Program-made: the position numbers and the translations under genes
NCBI RefSeq assembly: GCF_003255815.1
Contig: NC_037682.1
Coordinates: 20,418,153 to 20,482,152, forward strand
From: Theropithecus gelada
Lineage: Eukaryota; Chordata; Mammalia; Primates; Cercopithecidae
DNA: 64,000 nucleotides
Direction of reading: 5' to 3'
Shown: piece after piece, positions 32,380 to 44,165 of the stretch
How the letters are laid out: each line of letters begins with the position of its first letter
Position numbering within the stretch: position 1 is the stretch's first letter
The notes under the pieces: model-generated
Seen by the model: only the letters and a program-made list of their open reading frames with translations
Database searches by the model: none
Told to the model about the DNA's origin: nothing

Positions 32380-32671
32380 TTTTTTTTTTTTTTTTAGGTG
32401 GAGTCTCACTCTGTCGATCAAGCTAGAGTGCAATGGCATGATCTTGGCTCACTGCAACTTCCACCTCCTGGGTTCAAGCGATTCTCCTGTCTCAACCTCC
32501 CGAGTAGCTGGGATTACAGGCGCCTGCCACCACACCTGACTAATTTTTTGTATTATTTTAGAAGAGACAGGGTTTCACCATGTTGGCCAGACTGGTCTCG
32601 AACTCCTGACCTCAGGTGACCTGCCCTGGGATCCATGCTGGGATTACAGGTGTGAGCTACCACGCCCAGCC
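32380..32671 (-). mobile_element. AluS-like, full length
   Basis: Poly(T) start, GTGGAGTCTCACTCTGTCGA, both arms, end ACCACGCCCAGCC. Eight bases are lost near GACCTGCCCTGGG. Confidence 0.93.
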
Positions 32672-32814
32672 AAAAATTTTTTGACATTAGAAGAGGGCCT
32701 TTACAAGCAGTGAATACCCCTAATAAACGCTTTTTATAAATATATGCTCTAAAGATGCTTACCCCAATAGAAAAAAAAATGGATAAAAACACAAACGAGC
32801 AATCTGCAAAGACC

Positions 32815-34070
32815 AATAAATGGCTAATATGCTTTAAGGAAAACCAAGAAGATATTAATACTCAAATAAATATGAATTAAAACAAATATCATTTCTCCTC
32901 TATTAAACTGGCAAAGATGAAAAATCTTGATGTTATTCAGAGTTGGCAAGAGTGTGGAGGAAATTAGTACTTCATATCCCACTGGTTGGAGTGTAAATTG
33001 GTGTAACCTTTCTAGAGGGTAATTTGGCACATGTATCAAAAGCCTCAAAGTGAGTAAACCCTTTGTACGAGCAAGCCCACAACCAGGAATGTATCCTAAA
33101 GATGCATTTATATTGCGTGCAAAGATTTACCTACAAAGCTATCCTCTGCAATATTATTTTTAATAGCAAAAAATAGGAAATAATTTAAACCTCCAAAACG
33201 GGGGAAATTGCTATCCTATGTCACAATGAAATACAATGAAATATTAGTATACAATGATTAGACAGCAGTTAACAATGCTGAAGAGGAATATTGATTGACA
33301 TGAAAACACATGTTCAACATATTGCTAAATGAAAATGCAAGTTATTATGTGAAAGACGCCAACCTGAAAAGGCTACATACTGTATAATTCCAACTATATG
33401 ACATCCTGGAAAAGGCAAAATCATGAAGGCTGTAAAAAGATCAGTGGTTGGCAGGGGTTGTAGGGAGAGAGGGACAAATAGGTGGAATATAGAGGATTTT
33501 TTAGGCAGTAAAATTACTCTGTATATACTACAATAGAAGGTACATGTCATTGTACCTTTGTCAAGATCCACAGAAGGTACAACACCGTGAGTGAACCCTA
33601 ATGTAAACTATGCACTTTGGTTGATAATGATGTGTCAGTGGAGGTTGATCAATTATAACAAATGTTTCACTTTGGTGTGGGATGTTAATAATCGGGGAAG
33701 CTAGATGTGTGTGGGTGCAGGGTGTATGGGGAACTCTAGTTTCTGCTCAGTTTTGCTGTGAACCTAAAACTGTTCTGAAAAGCAAGAATTTTGTTAATGA
33801 AAGCTACGAAAAGATAGATACAAAGTAGTTCCATTAAAACACTTTTTTATTTTAATTTTCCATCCTACACAGGTGTACAAAATAATTCCACTTAAAGTCT
33901 ATACATAATGATGCAGATCTGTACGTACGGGTCTGGGAGGATATATTTTAAGGTATCACTAGTGGTTAGTTCAGGAAGAGGGCTGTGTATTTCTGTTTTC
34001 TTCTTTTTGCTTCTGAAAAATAGTCGCTTAAATATTCTTTAGAGGACCTGTTCATAATCATTTAGTTTAG
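32815..34070 (+). mobile_element. L1M ORF2-3' UTR relics (at least two overlapping pieces)
   Basis: ORF2 C-terminal relics (GCAAAGATGAAAAATCTTGA, ATCCCACTGGTTGGAGTGTA, ACCAGGAATGTATCCTAAAG) pass into an L1M 3' UTR (TACTGTATAATTCCAACTAT, GTGTCAGTGGAGGTTGATCA, GTGAACCTAAAACTGTTCTG). A more T-rich older tail follows. Many stops. Confidence 0.78.
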
Positions 34071-34199
34071 AAATTGCTAAAGAAGATAATTCCAGTGACC
34101 TTTACCCACTTGTCATTAGATGCTGAGATCCTGCCAATCGGTTAGGAGAAAGGAGGAATCCAGATTAGAGACTGAGTATCCGGCATACAAGTGGTGCTT

Positions 34200-34245
34200 G
34201 ATGCATATTTAATAAATGAATGAATCAATGAATCAATCAATCAGT
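34200..34245 (+). repeat. (ATGA/ATCA)n short repeat
   Basis: AATAAATGAATGAATCAATG then AATCAATCAATCAG, the 3' end type of a LINE tail. Confidence 0.7.
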
Positions 34246-34589
34246 AAGGACCCCCATATTTCTACCTTGAAGCATACCTGTTTTTATTTTTGTTTATGAT
34301 TCCCATTTTGGAAGATCTTGTCTACTAAAAAGACTGCATGCATTAGGTAATAATTAATTCATCTTCCTAGTTCTTTGTATACATACAGGGTACATGATAA
34401 GCAGGGTTAACACACTGGTTAGCGGCCATCATCCCAAGCAAAAGCAAAGAAATTTGACATGTTTGTTCACTTGTCCTACCTGATCATAGGATACTGTACA
34501 ATATTCACTAAGCTTCATGTTTAAAAAATAATTCAGTGGACAAATGAGAACAGACAAACTACAACTACATGCTATAATCTGGATGAGTG

Positions 34590-34915
34590 ATAATGCTAAG
34601 GAAAGAAAGGAGACCCCCAAAGAGTACAGACTCATACTGTATGATTCAATTTAAATAAAGTTACCAAAAAAAAAAACAAAACAAAACCAACCAGGCACAA
34701 GTATGGTGTTAGAGGTGAAGTTTGTGGTTATTCTTCGGAATAACTGGAAAAAGGCAGGAAAGGGAGTTCTAAGATGCCAGTCATGTTCTATTTCTTCATC
34801 TGGGTGCTCGTCCCATGGGTGTAATAACTTTGTGGAAATAAACTCAGCCAGCTTTTACAATATGTGCACTTTTCTGAATGTATGTATGTTAATAAACATA
34901 AAGAAAAACCATCTG
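34590..34915 (+). mobile_element. L1M 3'-end relic
   Basis: CATACTGTATGATTCAATTT, an A-rich stretch, GTTTGTGGTTATTCTTCGGA and TGTATGTTAATAAACATAAA. Confidence 0.6.
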
Positions 34916-35146
34916 CTGGGGCCCTAAGGGCAGGGAACTCCCATATGAGGACCTCTAACTTGTCCAGTCCCTGATTTTGCAGCCACAGGAACTGGGGTCC
35001 AGCCAGTGGAGGCTCCTGCTGGGGTCATGGAAAATGAGGTTTCGAGCTTTTACCCACAGGGCAGTCACCACTAAGCATCACCGGTATAGCTAGCCAGGGC
35101 CGGTGGAACACATGCTCCCAAGGCGGTCCCTCCTGCAGAACTTTTT

Positions 35147-35465
35147 GTTTTTCTGGGTTTTTTTTGTTTGTTTTTGTTTTTTGAGGCAGTGTTTCTCTCT
35201 TGTTGCCCAGGCTGGAGTGCAGGGGCCTGATCTCAGCTTGTTGCAACCTCCACCTCCCGGGTTCAAGCTATTCTCCTGCCTCAGCCTCCCAAGTAGCTGG
35301 GATTACAGACATGCGCCACCACGTCCAGCTAATTTTTGTGTTTTCAGTAGAGACAGTGTTTCATCATGTTGGCTAGGCTGGTCTTGAACTCCTGACCTCA
35401 GGTGATCCACCTGCCTCGGCCTCCTAAAGTGCTGGGATTACAGGCATGAGCTACCGCGCCCGGCC
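35147..35465 (-). mobile_element. AluS-like, full length
   Basis: Reversed Alu ending TACCGCGCCCGGCC. Target duplication AGAACTTTTT at 35137-35146 and 35466-35475. Confidence 0.95.
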
Positions 35466-36033
35466 AGAACTTTTTAAAGGTGACCTGTTGACTCCACCCT
35501 TGGTAAGCTTTGGAGAAGCAGTGTAAAGATTCATGATCGTGGAGAAGGTGGTCAAGGGTGGTACCGGGTTTTATGTGTTTGCTTCTCACAGTGGATACTG
35601 CTGGTGGCTTCTATAGCATCCGTTACCTCATTACTCCCCACTGGAAGTTGGACTTTGTTCAGGTGCCACACCTCCCTTACAGGGCCTATTGAGTGAGATT
35701 CAGAGATGCCGAGCCTTTGCCCAACACCAGGGCTGGGCTCAGGTTCATCTAAGCCAATTCTAGCAATGCCACCTCCCTCCCCAGTGACTGGAGGAACCTA
35801 GCCTTGAATCAGCACATGACATTTCCCTCCAAGGTCAGATATTTGACTTATTTTGGCCAAATCAAAGGGAAGGGAAGGGCTTTTATTTCATGACTTGAAG
35901 GCGAAAGCACGCAGTCATTGTTGCAAATGGGAGCCACGTCCTGCAGAGGACCCCAGCAGGAAGCATCTTCAGCATGAAGCGAGTTCATCAGAGAAGGGGG
36001 ACAGGGCGGTAGGACAAGAAACACACATTCATT

Positions 36034-36319
36034 GGCACCCTGGTATCTGAGGGGAATTGGTTCCAGGACCCTCTCTGATACTAAAGTCCAAGGATGCTCA
36101 AGTCCTGGATAAAACAGCATAGTATTTGCAAATGACCTTTGGACATCCTCCCATATACTTTAAATCATCTCTAGATTATGTATAATGCCCCATACAATGT
36201 TAATGTTATGTAAATCACTGCTGTACTGTATTGTTTAGGGAATAATGACAAGGATAAAGTCTGTTGTGCCACGGCTGGTTGAATCCATGGATGCCCATAG
36301 ATAGGAGAGGTTGACTATA
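36034..36319 (-). mobile_element. MER2, Tigger-derived MITE
   Basis: TTGGTTCCAGGACCCTCTCT, ATACTTTAAATCATCTCTAG, ACTGTATTGTTTAGGGAATA and the end GGTTGACTATA are diagnostic for MER2. Confidence 0.92.
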
Positions 36320-36966
36320 TTTGGTCTTTGTCCCTGGTTCCTGGCTAATAAAACAGAGCTCCTAAAACCCTTGGAATTTCCTGGGTTATAGGAGTGTCTT
36401 TGGCGTTGCATAAGGAGCCCCACCAGATCATACCTGAGTTTATGCTAATGAGATAACTGAGGGTGGGACCCCCTAGATAGCTTCATGATGAGGCTGAGTC
36501 ACCAGAGAGAACACATGATTGGAAGGTTGGAAGTCCCACCCACTGGCCTCTGGCGAGGAGAAGAGGGGCTGGAGATGAAGCTCTGTGAAGACTCTTGAAA
36601 GAGATTTAGAAAACTTCTGGATTAGTGAACATAGCAAGGTGCTGGGAGGGTGGAGGTCCAGAGAGAACATGGAAGCTCCAGGTCCCTTCCCCTACACCTT
36701 ACCCTGTGCAGCTCTTCCATCTGGCCATTCCTGAGCTGAATCCTTTACGTAAACCAGTAGCAGTAAGTAAAGCACTTTCCTGAGCTTTGTGAGATGTTCA
36801 AGTGAATTACCACACCTGAGGAAGGGGTTTGTAGGAGCCCTGGATTTATGTTGGTCAGAGGTACAAGTCACCCGGGACTTATGACCGGTGTCTGAATTGA
36901 GGGCAGTCTTGTGTAACTGAGCCCTTATCTTGTGGGGTCTGCACCAGCTCTAGATAGTTTGTTGCA

Positions 36967-36990
36967 GAATTGAATTGAATTGAATTGTTG
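36967..36990 (+). repeat. (AATTG)4 repeat
   Basis: GAATTGAATTGAATTGAATTG, four to five pentamer units. Confidence 0.9.
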
Positions 36991-37394
36991 GACACCCAAT
37001 TGGGTTGGAAAATCCAACAAGGGGCTGGTGTTGGGAACCATCTCAGAGACAGAAACTGTAACTGACATGGTTGAGGTGCTGAAGCAATAGGTCCTGAAAT
37101 CCGCGCTACCTCTGCACTTCCTCTTAAACTGCTTTATTGCCCGGGCCTGTCTGCAACAGGGTTTCTGTCACCTGCAGCCATGAGCCATCCTCACTGGGAC
37201 ACTGCCCCATCAAAGGGGCAGATCCCATCTATCCCCAGGCCCGTTCCAGCTGGACCCAGCCCTCTGCGTGTGCCTCTGTAAAGCATCTGCCTTGATGGCA
37301 CCTCAGTCTACAAAGGGGCAAACAGGGTGGGGCCACAGCGTCTCACCACCAGCCACCCCTCTCCCTTAAGCCCAAGATCTGCACTGAAGTGACA

Positions 37395-37990
37395 TCCTGG
37401 GCATTCTCTCCAAAGCATTGCTGGTGGAAGTGTAAACTAGTAGCACCAGGGAGAGCAATTTGGCACTGGGGAACTTTAAAAAAATCCACATAACCGGCTG
37501 GGTGCAGTGGCTCACGCCTGTAATCCCAGCACTTTGGGAGGCCAAGATGGGTGAATCACCTGAATTCAAGGAGTTGAAGACCAGCCTGACCAACATGGTG
37601 AAACCCTGTCTCCACTAAAAATACAACAACTAGCAGGACGTGGTGGTGGGTGCCTGTAATTCCAGCTACTCAAGAGGCTGAGGCACGAGAATTGCTTGAA
37701 ACCAGGAGGTGGAGGTTGCAGTGAGCCTAGATTGCACCATTGCACTTGAGCCTGGGTGACAGAGCAAAACTCCGTCTCAAAAAAAAAAAAAAAAAAAGCC
37801 CATAACCTTCAATCCTACAACTTCTAGGAATTTATCCAAGATATCTGTGCAACAGTATTCCTTGCAGCACTGTCTGGGATAGCAAAAGACTGGAAACAAC
37901 CAATGTACCCATGGAGGGGGATGGGGCGGTTGGTTAAATAACACCACACAGCACAGCCACACAACAGAGAGTGAGCAGTTTCAAAGAAGG
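37395..37990 (+). mobile_element. L1M relic, split by Alu
   Basis: ATTGCTGGTGGAAGTGTAAA and AGCAATTTGGCACTGGGGAA before the Alu; TCTAGGAATTTATCCAAGAT and GACTGGAAACAACCAATGTA after it. L1 ORF2 C-terminal relic. Confidence 0.8.
37496..37797 (+). mobile_element. AluS-like, full length
   Basis: GGCTGGGTGCAGTGGCTCAC start, both arms, 20-A tail. The flanks CACATAACC and CCCATAACC are the target duplication. Confidence 0.95.
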
Positions 37991-37999
37991 AAGCCATGG

Positions 38000-38995
38000 A
38001 ACAAACCTAACCTCCTCCTCCATGGCTGCCACCCTCTCCCACTACTCCCTCTTCCTGGAATGACTTCAGAGACAGCCTGACTCATGTCCCTCCTTCCACT
38101 CTACCCCTACTGTCCATTCCCCACCCACAGTCAGGGTGTACCTGTTATAACATAAGGCAGATCAAGTACCCCATGCCCTCCACTCAAAACCCCCCACGGT
38201 GCCCACATCATGCAGTGCAAACACCAAAGCTCCTCAGCAGTGTGCTGCCCTGACACAGTCTGTTCCACTCCCTCTGAGATTTTCTCCCTTCCCACTCCCC
38301 ACTCCTCATCACAGCCACAGGGGCTACCTTGCTCTGCCTCCAACAGGAGCCTCAGCACTGGCTGTTCCCTCTGCATGGGATGCTCTTCCCTCTTATACCC
38401 ATGTGGCTTGCTCCCCGACTCTCTCTAAGCATTCACTCAATGTTACTTTCTCTGGCTTCCCTACATAAAACTGCAACCCCCTGATGCTTGCTACCACTCC
38501 TTCCTTGCTGAATTTTTTTTTTTTTTTTTTAGACAGTCTTACTCTGTCACCAGGCTGGAGTACAGTGGCATGATCTCAGCTCACTGCAACCTCTGCCTCC
38601 CAGGTTCAAGTGATCCTCAGCCTTCCTAGTAGCTGGGATTAGAGGTGCCCGCCACTATGCCTAGCTAATTTTTGTATTTTTAGTAGAGACAGGGTTTCGC
38701 CATGTTGGCCAGGTTGGTCTCCAACTCCTGACCTCAGGTGATTTGCCTGCCTCAGCCTCCCAAATTGCTGGGATTACAGGCATGAGCCACCACGCCTGGC
38801 CCCTTGCTTGATTTTTCTCCAGAGTGCGTGTCACCATCAAACTTAGGTAGCACTTCTGTCTGCCTCCCCAACTAGAATGTCAACTCTAGGAAGGCAGAGA
38901 AATTTCTCTGTTTTGTTCACTGCTGTATCCCCTGCAACTAGAACAGTGCCTGGTACAAGGTAGGCACACGATAAACATGTGTCGAATGAATTACT
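38000..38995 (+). mobile_element. L2 LINE 3' end, split by Alu
   Basis: CT-rich L2 UTR, then after the Alu ACTAGAATGTCAACTCTAGG, TTGTTCACTGCTGTATCCCC, AACAGTGCCTGGTACAAGG and CGAATGAATT, the canonical L2 terminus. Confidence 0.82.
38513..38801 (-). mobile_element. AluS-like, full length, in L2
   Basis: Poly(T) then AGACAGTCTTACTCTGTCAC, end CCACGCCTGGCC. Target duplication CCTTGCTGAATTTTT / CCTTGCTTGATTTTT. Confidence 0.95.
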
Positions 38996-39039
38996 CATTT
39001 GGTGGTGAAACAAAACCAAAGTTAGGAGGAGAACATGTC

Positions 39040-39420
39040 ATCGGAGAAACAGCAGAAAATGGTGGTTAAGAACATGGACTCTGGTGCTGGGCTGCCTGGA
39101 TTCAACTTTCCAGCTGCATTATTCACCATCTGTGTGACCCTGGGGAGTTCCTTAACTTCTCTGGGCCTGGGGATATCAAAACCCATTTGTGACTAGTGTT
39201 CCATTATTGGAAAGCTAAGCACATGGGAGTTATTTACATCCTACTGCTCAAGGTCATCGCCAAGGTCTGACTGCAAAACTTCAAAAACTTGCAACCTCAG
39301 GCATAAATGGGTTAACAGCACCTTCTTGGTAAGGTTGTTATGAGAAATAAATGAGTTAACATTTGTAATACACTTGGAACAGTATCTGGCACAAAGCCAG
39401 TAAGCTATATGTGTGTTATA
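39040..39420 (+). repeat. MIR SINE split by a small MITE
   Basis: 5' part GGTGGTTAAGAACATGGACT, CTGTGTGACCCTGGGGAGTT. 3' part CTTGGTAAGGTTGTTATGAG, ACACTTGGAACAGTATCTGG. The MITE at 39182-39311 separates the halves. Confidence 0.85.
39182..39311. mobile_element. 130-bp MITE with inverted ends, piggyBac-like (MER85 type?)
   Basis: Left end CCCATTTGTGACT and right end AGGCATAAATGGG are inverted repeats with few mismatches. The element starts CCC, ends GGG and is followed by TTAA (39312-39315), the piggyBac target. The left flank has decayed to AAAA. It interrupts a MIR. Family name is from memory. Confidence 0.65.
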
Positions 39421-39627
39421 TAAAACAAACAAGCCCCAGTTGCATAAAGTGTTAAAGGACATACACATTTAGATGTGATCATATATTCTCAGAACAACTC
39501 TAGGCTGTGGCAGTTGCTCTTAGACTGAGGGCTAGAGGAGGAGAGGTACTTACTTCTTACTGAATTTTATACCAAATGCGTGCATTTCTGATTTTAAAAA
39601 TATATTAGTGATGTCTAGGGGTTATTT

Positions 39628-41503
39628 ATTTTTTTTAATTTATTTATTATTATTATACTTTAAGTTGTAGGGTACATGTGCATAACGTGCAGGTTTGTTA
39701 CATATGTATACTTGTGCCATGTTGGTGTGCTGCACCCATCACCTCGTCATTTACATCAGGTATAAATCCCAATGCAATCCCTCCCCCCTCCCCCCTCCCC
39801 ATGATAGGCCCCGGTGTGTGATGTTCCCCTTCCTGAGTCCAAGTGATCTCATTGTTCAGTTCCCACCTATGAGTGAGAACATGCGGTGTTTGGTTTTCTG
39901 TTCTTGTGATAGTTTGCTAAGAATGATGGTTTCCAGCTGCATCCATGTCCCTACAAAGGACACAAACTCATCCTTTTTTATGGCTGCATAGTATTCCATG
40001 GTGTATATGTGCCACATTTTGTTAATCCGATCTGTCACTGATGGACATTTGGTTGATTCCAAGTCTTTGCTATTGTGAATAGTGCCGCAATAAACATACG
40101 TGTGCACGTGTCTTTATAGCAGCATAATTTATAATCCTTTGGGTATATACCCAGTAATGGGATGGCTGGGTCATATGGTACATCTAGTTCTAGGTCCTTG
40201 AGGAATCGCCATACTGTTTTCCATAATGGTTGAACTAGTTTACAATCCCACCAACAGTGTAAAAGTGTTCCTATTTCTCCACATCCTCTCCAGCACCTGT
40301 TGTTTCCTGACTTTTGAATGACTGCCATTCTAACTGGTGTGAGATGGTATCTCATTGTGGTTTTGATTTGCATTTCTCTGATGGCCAGTGATGATGAGCA
40401 TTTTTTCATGTGTCTGTTGGCTGTATGAATGTCTTCTTTTGAGAAATGTCTGTTCATATCCTTTGCCCACTTTTTGATGGGGTTGTTTGTTTTTTTCTTG
40501 TAAATTTGTTTGAGTTCTTTGTAGGTTCTGGATATTAGCCCTTTGTCAGATGAGTAGATGTGCAAAAATCACAAGCATTCTTATACACCAGTAACAGACA
40601 AACAGAGAGCCAAATCAGGAATGAACTTCCATTCACAATTGCTTCAAAGAGAATAAAATACCTAGGAATCCAACTTACAAGGGATGTAAAGGACCTCTTC
40701 AAGGAGAACTATAAACCACTGCTCAGTGAAATAAAAGAGGACACAAACAAATGGAAGAACATACCATGCTCATGGATAGGAAGAATTAATATCGTGAAAA
40801 TGGCCATACTGCCCAAGGTAATTTATAGATTCAATGCCATCCCCATCAAGCTACCAATTACTTTCTTCACAGAATTGGAAAAAACTGCTTTAAAGTTCAT
40901 ATGGAACCAAAAAAGAGCCCGCATCTCCAAGACAATCCTAAGTCAAAAGAACAAAGCTGGAGGCATCACGCTACCTGACTTCAAACTATACTACAAGGCT
41001 ACAGTAACCAAAACAGCATGGTACTGGTACCAAAACAGAGATATAGACCAATGGAACAGAACAGAGTCCTCAGAAATAATACCACACATCTACAGCCATC
41101 TGATCTTTGACAAACCTGATAGAAACAAGAAATGGGGAAAGGATTCCCTATTTAATAAATGGTGCTGGGAAAATTGGCTAGCCATAAGTAGAAAGCTGAA
41201 ACTGGATCCTTTCCTTACTCCTTATACGAAAATTAATTCAAGATGGATTAGAGACTTAAATGTTAGACCTAATACCATAAAAATCCTAGAGGAAAACCTA
41301 GGTAGTACCATTCAGGACATAGGCATGGGCAAAGACTTCATGTCTAAAATACCAAAAGCAACGGCAGCAAAAGCCAAAATTGACAAATGGGATCTAATTA
41401 AACTAAAGAGCTTCTGCACAGCAAAAGAAACTACCATCAGAGTGAACAGGCAACCTACAGAATGGGAGAAAATTTTTGCAATCTACTCATCTGACAAAGG
41501 GCT
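39628..41503. mobile_element. L1PA-type LINE, 5'-truncated and 5'-inverted (twin priming)
   Basis: The 3' segment (39628-40555) lies on the minus strand: T-rich tail, 3' UTR (AAGTTGTAGGGTACATGTGC) and the last part of ORF2. The segment 5' to it in the element (40560-41503) is on the plus strand, with ORF2 open for about 310 codons (ELPFTIASKRIKYLGIQL, WENWLAISRKLKLD). Both segments carry the ORF2 words IYSSDKGL at the inversion side, so little sequence is lost. Flanking target duplications are GATGTCTAGGGGTTATT near 39610 and AATGTCTAGGGGTTATT near 41503. ORF2 is only the C-terminal third; no reverse transcriptase core. Dead, but little decayed. Confidence 0.95.
39856..40565 (-). pseudogene. 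L1 ORF2 C-terminus, broken by frameshift
   Basis: Two overlapping minus-strand frames cover the ORF2 C-terminal end: 40565-40035 (176 codons) and 40107-39856 (ending KTKHRMFSLIGGN and stop). The frame changes near 40040-40100, so a small indel breaks it. It lacks endonuclease and reverse-transcriptase domains. Confidence 0.85.
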
Positions 41504-41522
41504 AATGTCTAGGGGTTATTAA
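40560..41522 (+). pseudogene. L1 ORF2 internal fragment, inverted, still open
   Basis: 320 codons open on the plus strand. The frame from about codon 10 to 310 is the L1 ORF2 region between the reverse-transcriptase core and the Cys-rich tail. The last residues read into the target-site flank. No promoter or own start; open only because the insertion is young. Confidence 0.85.
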
Positions 41523-41984
41523 TTGTCGAGGTTGGGTGATAGGTATGTGGAAGTTTATTATACTTTTCTATCTACTTTTTTGCACAATAAAAAGTAACAA
41601 ATACTTATCAGTATTACTAGAATTAAAATACAAGTCCCAGGTTGCCCCTCCCCCACCCCCACCCCCAGCATGTCAGTGATTTGGGGTGAGGCAGGCACAG
41701 GGGGCTCCTCCCAACCACTGCTGTTCCTGTGGAAGAGGGCCCTGAAGTCCTAACAGTTCCCTGAGGCCAACCTGCTCCAGAACTCCAAGCACCCGGTCAG
41801 CCACAGCCAAATAAGAATTGAGGGGAAGGGGGTGTGGCCTGTAGAGGACCAGGGTCAGGCTGCTAGGAGTGCAGTCTCTGGGCTGAAGCCACACTTTCAG
41901 ATGGCAAAGTGGCGGCTAGGAAGATCATGACTGAAAAAGGCCTAGATGTGTAGATTCCTCCAAGGAGAATCAGAGCTGTCCTGC

Positions 41985-42250
41985 ACTGACCACTTGCCAG
42001 GTGCTGGAGACCCAGTGTGTCCTCGTCTAGCCAGCTCCTTACCCCCATGATGTAGTGAGAAAGCCAGAGAGTGTAAGTGATCTCCCCACACGCCACACCT
42101 GTGGCTCTTAGTGGGCAAGGCTGGGATTCCAACCTGGGCAGAACTGAAAGGATGCCCAGAGATGCCCTGACCCAAGCCCCGCCTTTCTAGACAAGGAAAG
42201 TGAGACTCAGAGGGGAAGAAACCTCAAGGCCACCGGAGGAGGCAGAAGGA
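41985..42250 (-). repeat. MIR relics
   Basis: ACCACTTGCCAGGTGCTGGA, GATCTCCCCACACGCCACAC, GGCTGGGATTCCAACCTGGG; then GACAAGGAAAGTGAGACTCA. Reverse MIR order, possibly two fragments. Confidence 0.5.
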
Positions 42251-42680
42251 GACAGGAACCCACCGCCAGCCACTCGGTGCAGGCAGCCCCTACCCTTCCC
42301 CTGGACATTGTGCAAGGCCCTCATACCTACGCTCCTCCCAATTTGTAGAGTTGGGGGTCTCTATTTGGGGACATAGAACCTGAGGAAACACCATGAGGTT
42401 CTTTTTCAGTGTTTTGGTTGCAAGGAAAGGGATCCCCCGGTCTGGACCATAAGACCTAGAGGGGAAGGCTTGTAGACAGAGGGGCTGCAGGGGCATAAGG
42501 AGTCCAGGGAACCTGACCAAAGCCCCCAGCCCCTACCCCATCAACCTTTACTTCTCCCCCATCCCCTTCTCCTCCCTCCCTCGCTGTTCCACCCTGCCCA
42601 GCTGTTCTCACTGGCTGTGTATTTGCCCAATCTTGCCCAGAATCTCAGAATTAAAGACACCTCAACAGTCATCTAAATCC

Positions 42681-42845
42681 TTGCTTCTCAAGGTATGGTC
42701 TGTGGACTGGCACGTTTGGCATCTCCTGAAACTTGTTTGAAATGCAGAATCCTGAGTTCTGCACCGCAGTCCTCCTAAATCAGTTGGCCTAAGGCGATTT
42801 GCCCAAGTGATCTGTACACACATTGAAGCTGGAGATGCACTAGTC
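42681..42845 (-). mobile_element. MER5A-type hAT-Charlie MITE
   Basis: GCTTCTCAAGGTATGGTCTG, AACTTGTTTGAAATGCAGAA, CACATTGAAGCTGGAGATGC. Confidence 0.75.
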
Positions 42846-42966
42846 TAAATCACAAGATGCTTGAAACCACAGTATACATCATCCTGAAGCATGCATGAGT
42901 ACCTCCAGCAACAGGGAACTCACTGTCAGGCAGCCAGCTCACCATTCTATTGGACAAGTATGGCAC

Positions 42967-42969
42967 ATG

Positions 42970-43000
<31 letters not shown>
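42967..43000 (+). repeat. (GT)n microsatellite
   Basis: About 13 GT units, then GGTGTGTG. Confidence 0.95.
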
Positions 43001-43433
43001 AAATGAGAGAGGCAGTCCTCCTTGGGTCCTAAGCATCCCTAAACATCCTTGCTGAGTATATCCACCTGGAAGGCCTCACTATCCTCTGTCTCTGAGCCAT
43101 TTCTGCTGCTAGTGATATAGGTAATTAAGTTGGCCAAGGACATGTTGGTGTGAACACTGTGCAACTGCTCACTCCCTGGAGAAGAGAAACTTACTTGTTT
43201 ATGGCTTGCTGCAAAAGCTGCTGAGCCCTCAGCCCTGAGTTCTGATGCAACACAGCCCACTGTGTGAATAGTTACCATCTGGGCCACCTTATGCGACTTG
43301 AGAGTAGGGTAATTCCTACTGATGATCCTGATGTTTGCTGTGCTGTGAGTAATAAACTCTCTTGCTGATCCATTGACTCTTGGCCACTTTTGGCACCTAT
43401 ACTATGAGACCTAGGGTTCTTCATGATTGTGAT

Positions 43434-43454
43434 AGTGTGTGCGTGTGTGTGTGT
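43434..43454 (+). repeat. Short (GT)n repeat
   Basis: GTGTGTGCGTGTGTGTGTGT with one C interruption. Confidence 0.9.
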
Positions 43455-43564
43455 ACATGTGTCATTAGTGGTCATTACTGAGAATTAAGAACCTTCTCAT
43501 GTATTCATGGAAAGGCTCATACACTTAAGCTCCAATAAGACCTTGACTTAAAAGAATTCAAAGG

Positions 43565-43725
43565 GAATCTGACCTTTCTTGAGCACCTACTTTGTGCCAG
43601 GCTTTGTGCAAGTGAATTCCATTTTTGTGTAATCTCACTTAATCCTCTCTATAACCCTGCAGGGTGAATTATATCCCCTTCCTACATTTGATGAAATTGA
43701 AGCTGAGTGCAGCTCAGTCTCACAA
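43565..43725 (-). repeat. MIR-type relic
   Basis: TGAGCACCTACTTTGTGCCA, TAATCTCACTTAATCCTCTC, ACCCTGCAGGGTGAATTATA. Confidence 0.65.
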
Positions 43726-44059
43726 GAGTAACAAAGAATATGAATGAGTTGGGCTGAACAATAAAGAAGTAAACAAAGAATGAGATGATTTCAGAGAATA
43801 ATACCTGTGAATTCAAAGTGATGTGATCACTAGTGATTATAATCACTGTATGTCAAGCTTGCCAAAACAAACGGGCATACTTGGGCTTCTCTGGCTGACC
43901 CGGCAAGCTAAACACAGAGAAGGCACTGTGGAGCTGTGACACTCGACCAGGAAGGTAGGTGCAGCTCAGAAGGCAGAAGTCCTCCAGGAAGGAGGTGGAA
44001 GGGGCGTGGATGTGGCTGATGCCCAGCTCTGTGTCAGGTGTTTTACATATGCTGTAAAG

Positions 44060-44165
44060 CATATCTGTTCACTCACTCTTCTGCGTTCACATCCTACCAA
44101 GTGCCAGGCACTGTCCTAGGTGCTAGGAACCATGGGTGAACAAGGTCGCCACCCTCATGGGGCTT
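44060..44165 (-). repeat. L2 relic
   Basis: CCAAGTGCCAGGCACTGTCC, TAGGTGCTAGGAACCATGGG, CACCCTCATGGGGCTTGCAG. Confidence 0.65.

Noticed and set aside
40560..41522. 320-codon plus-strand frame as a host gene
   Set aside because: It is the L1 ORF2 middle part, inverted during insertion, with no own start and a target duplication at its end.
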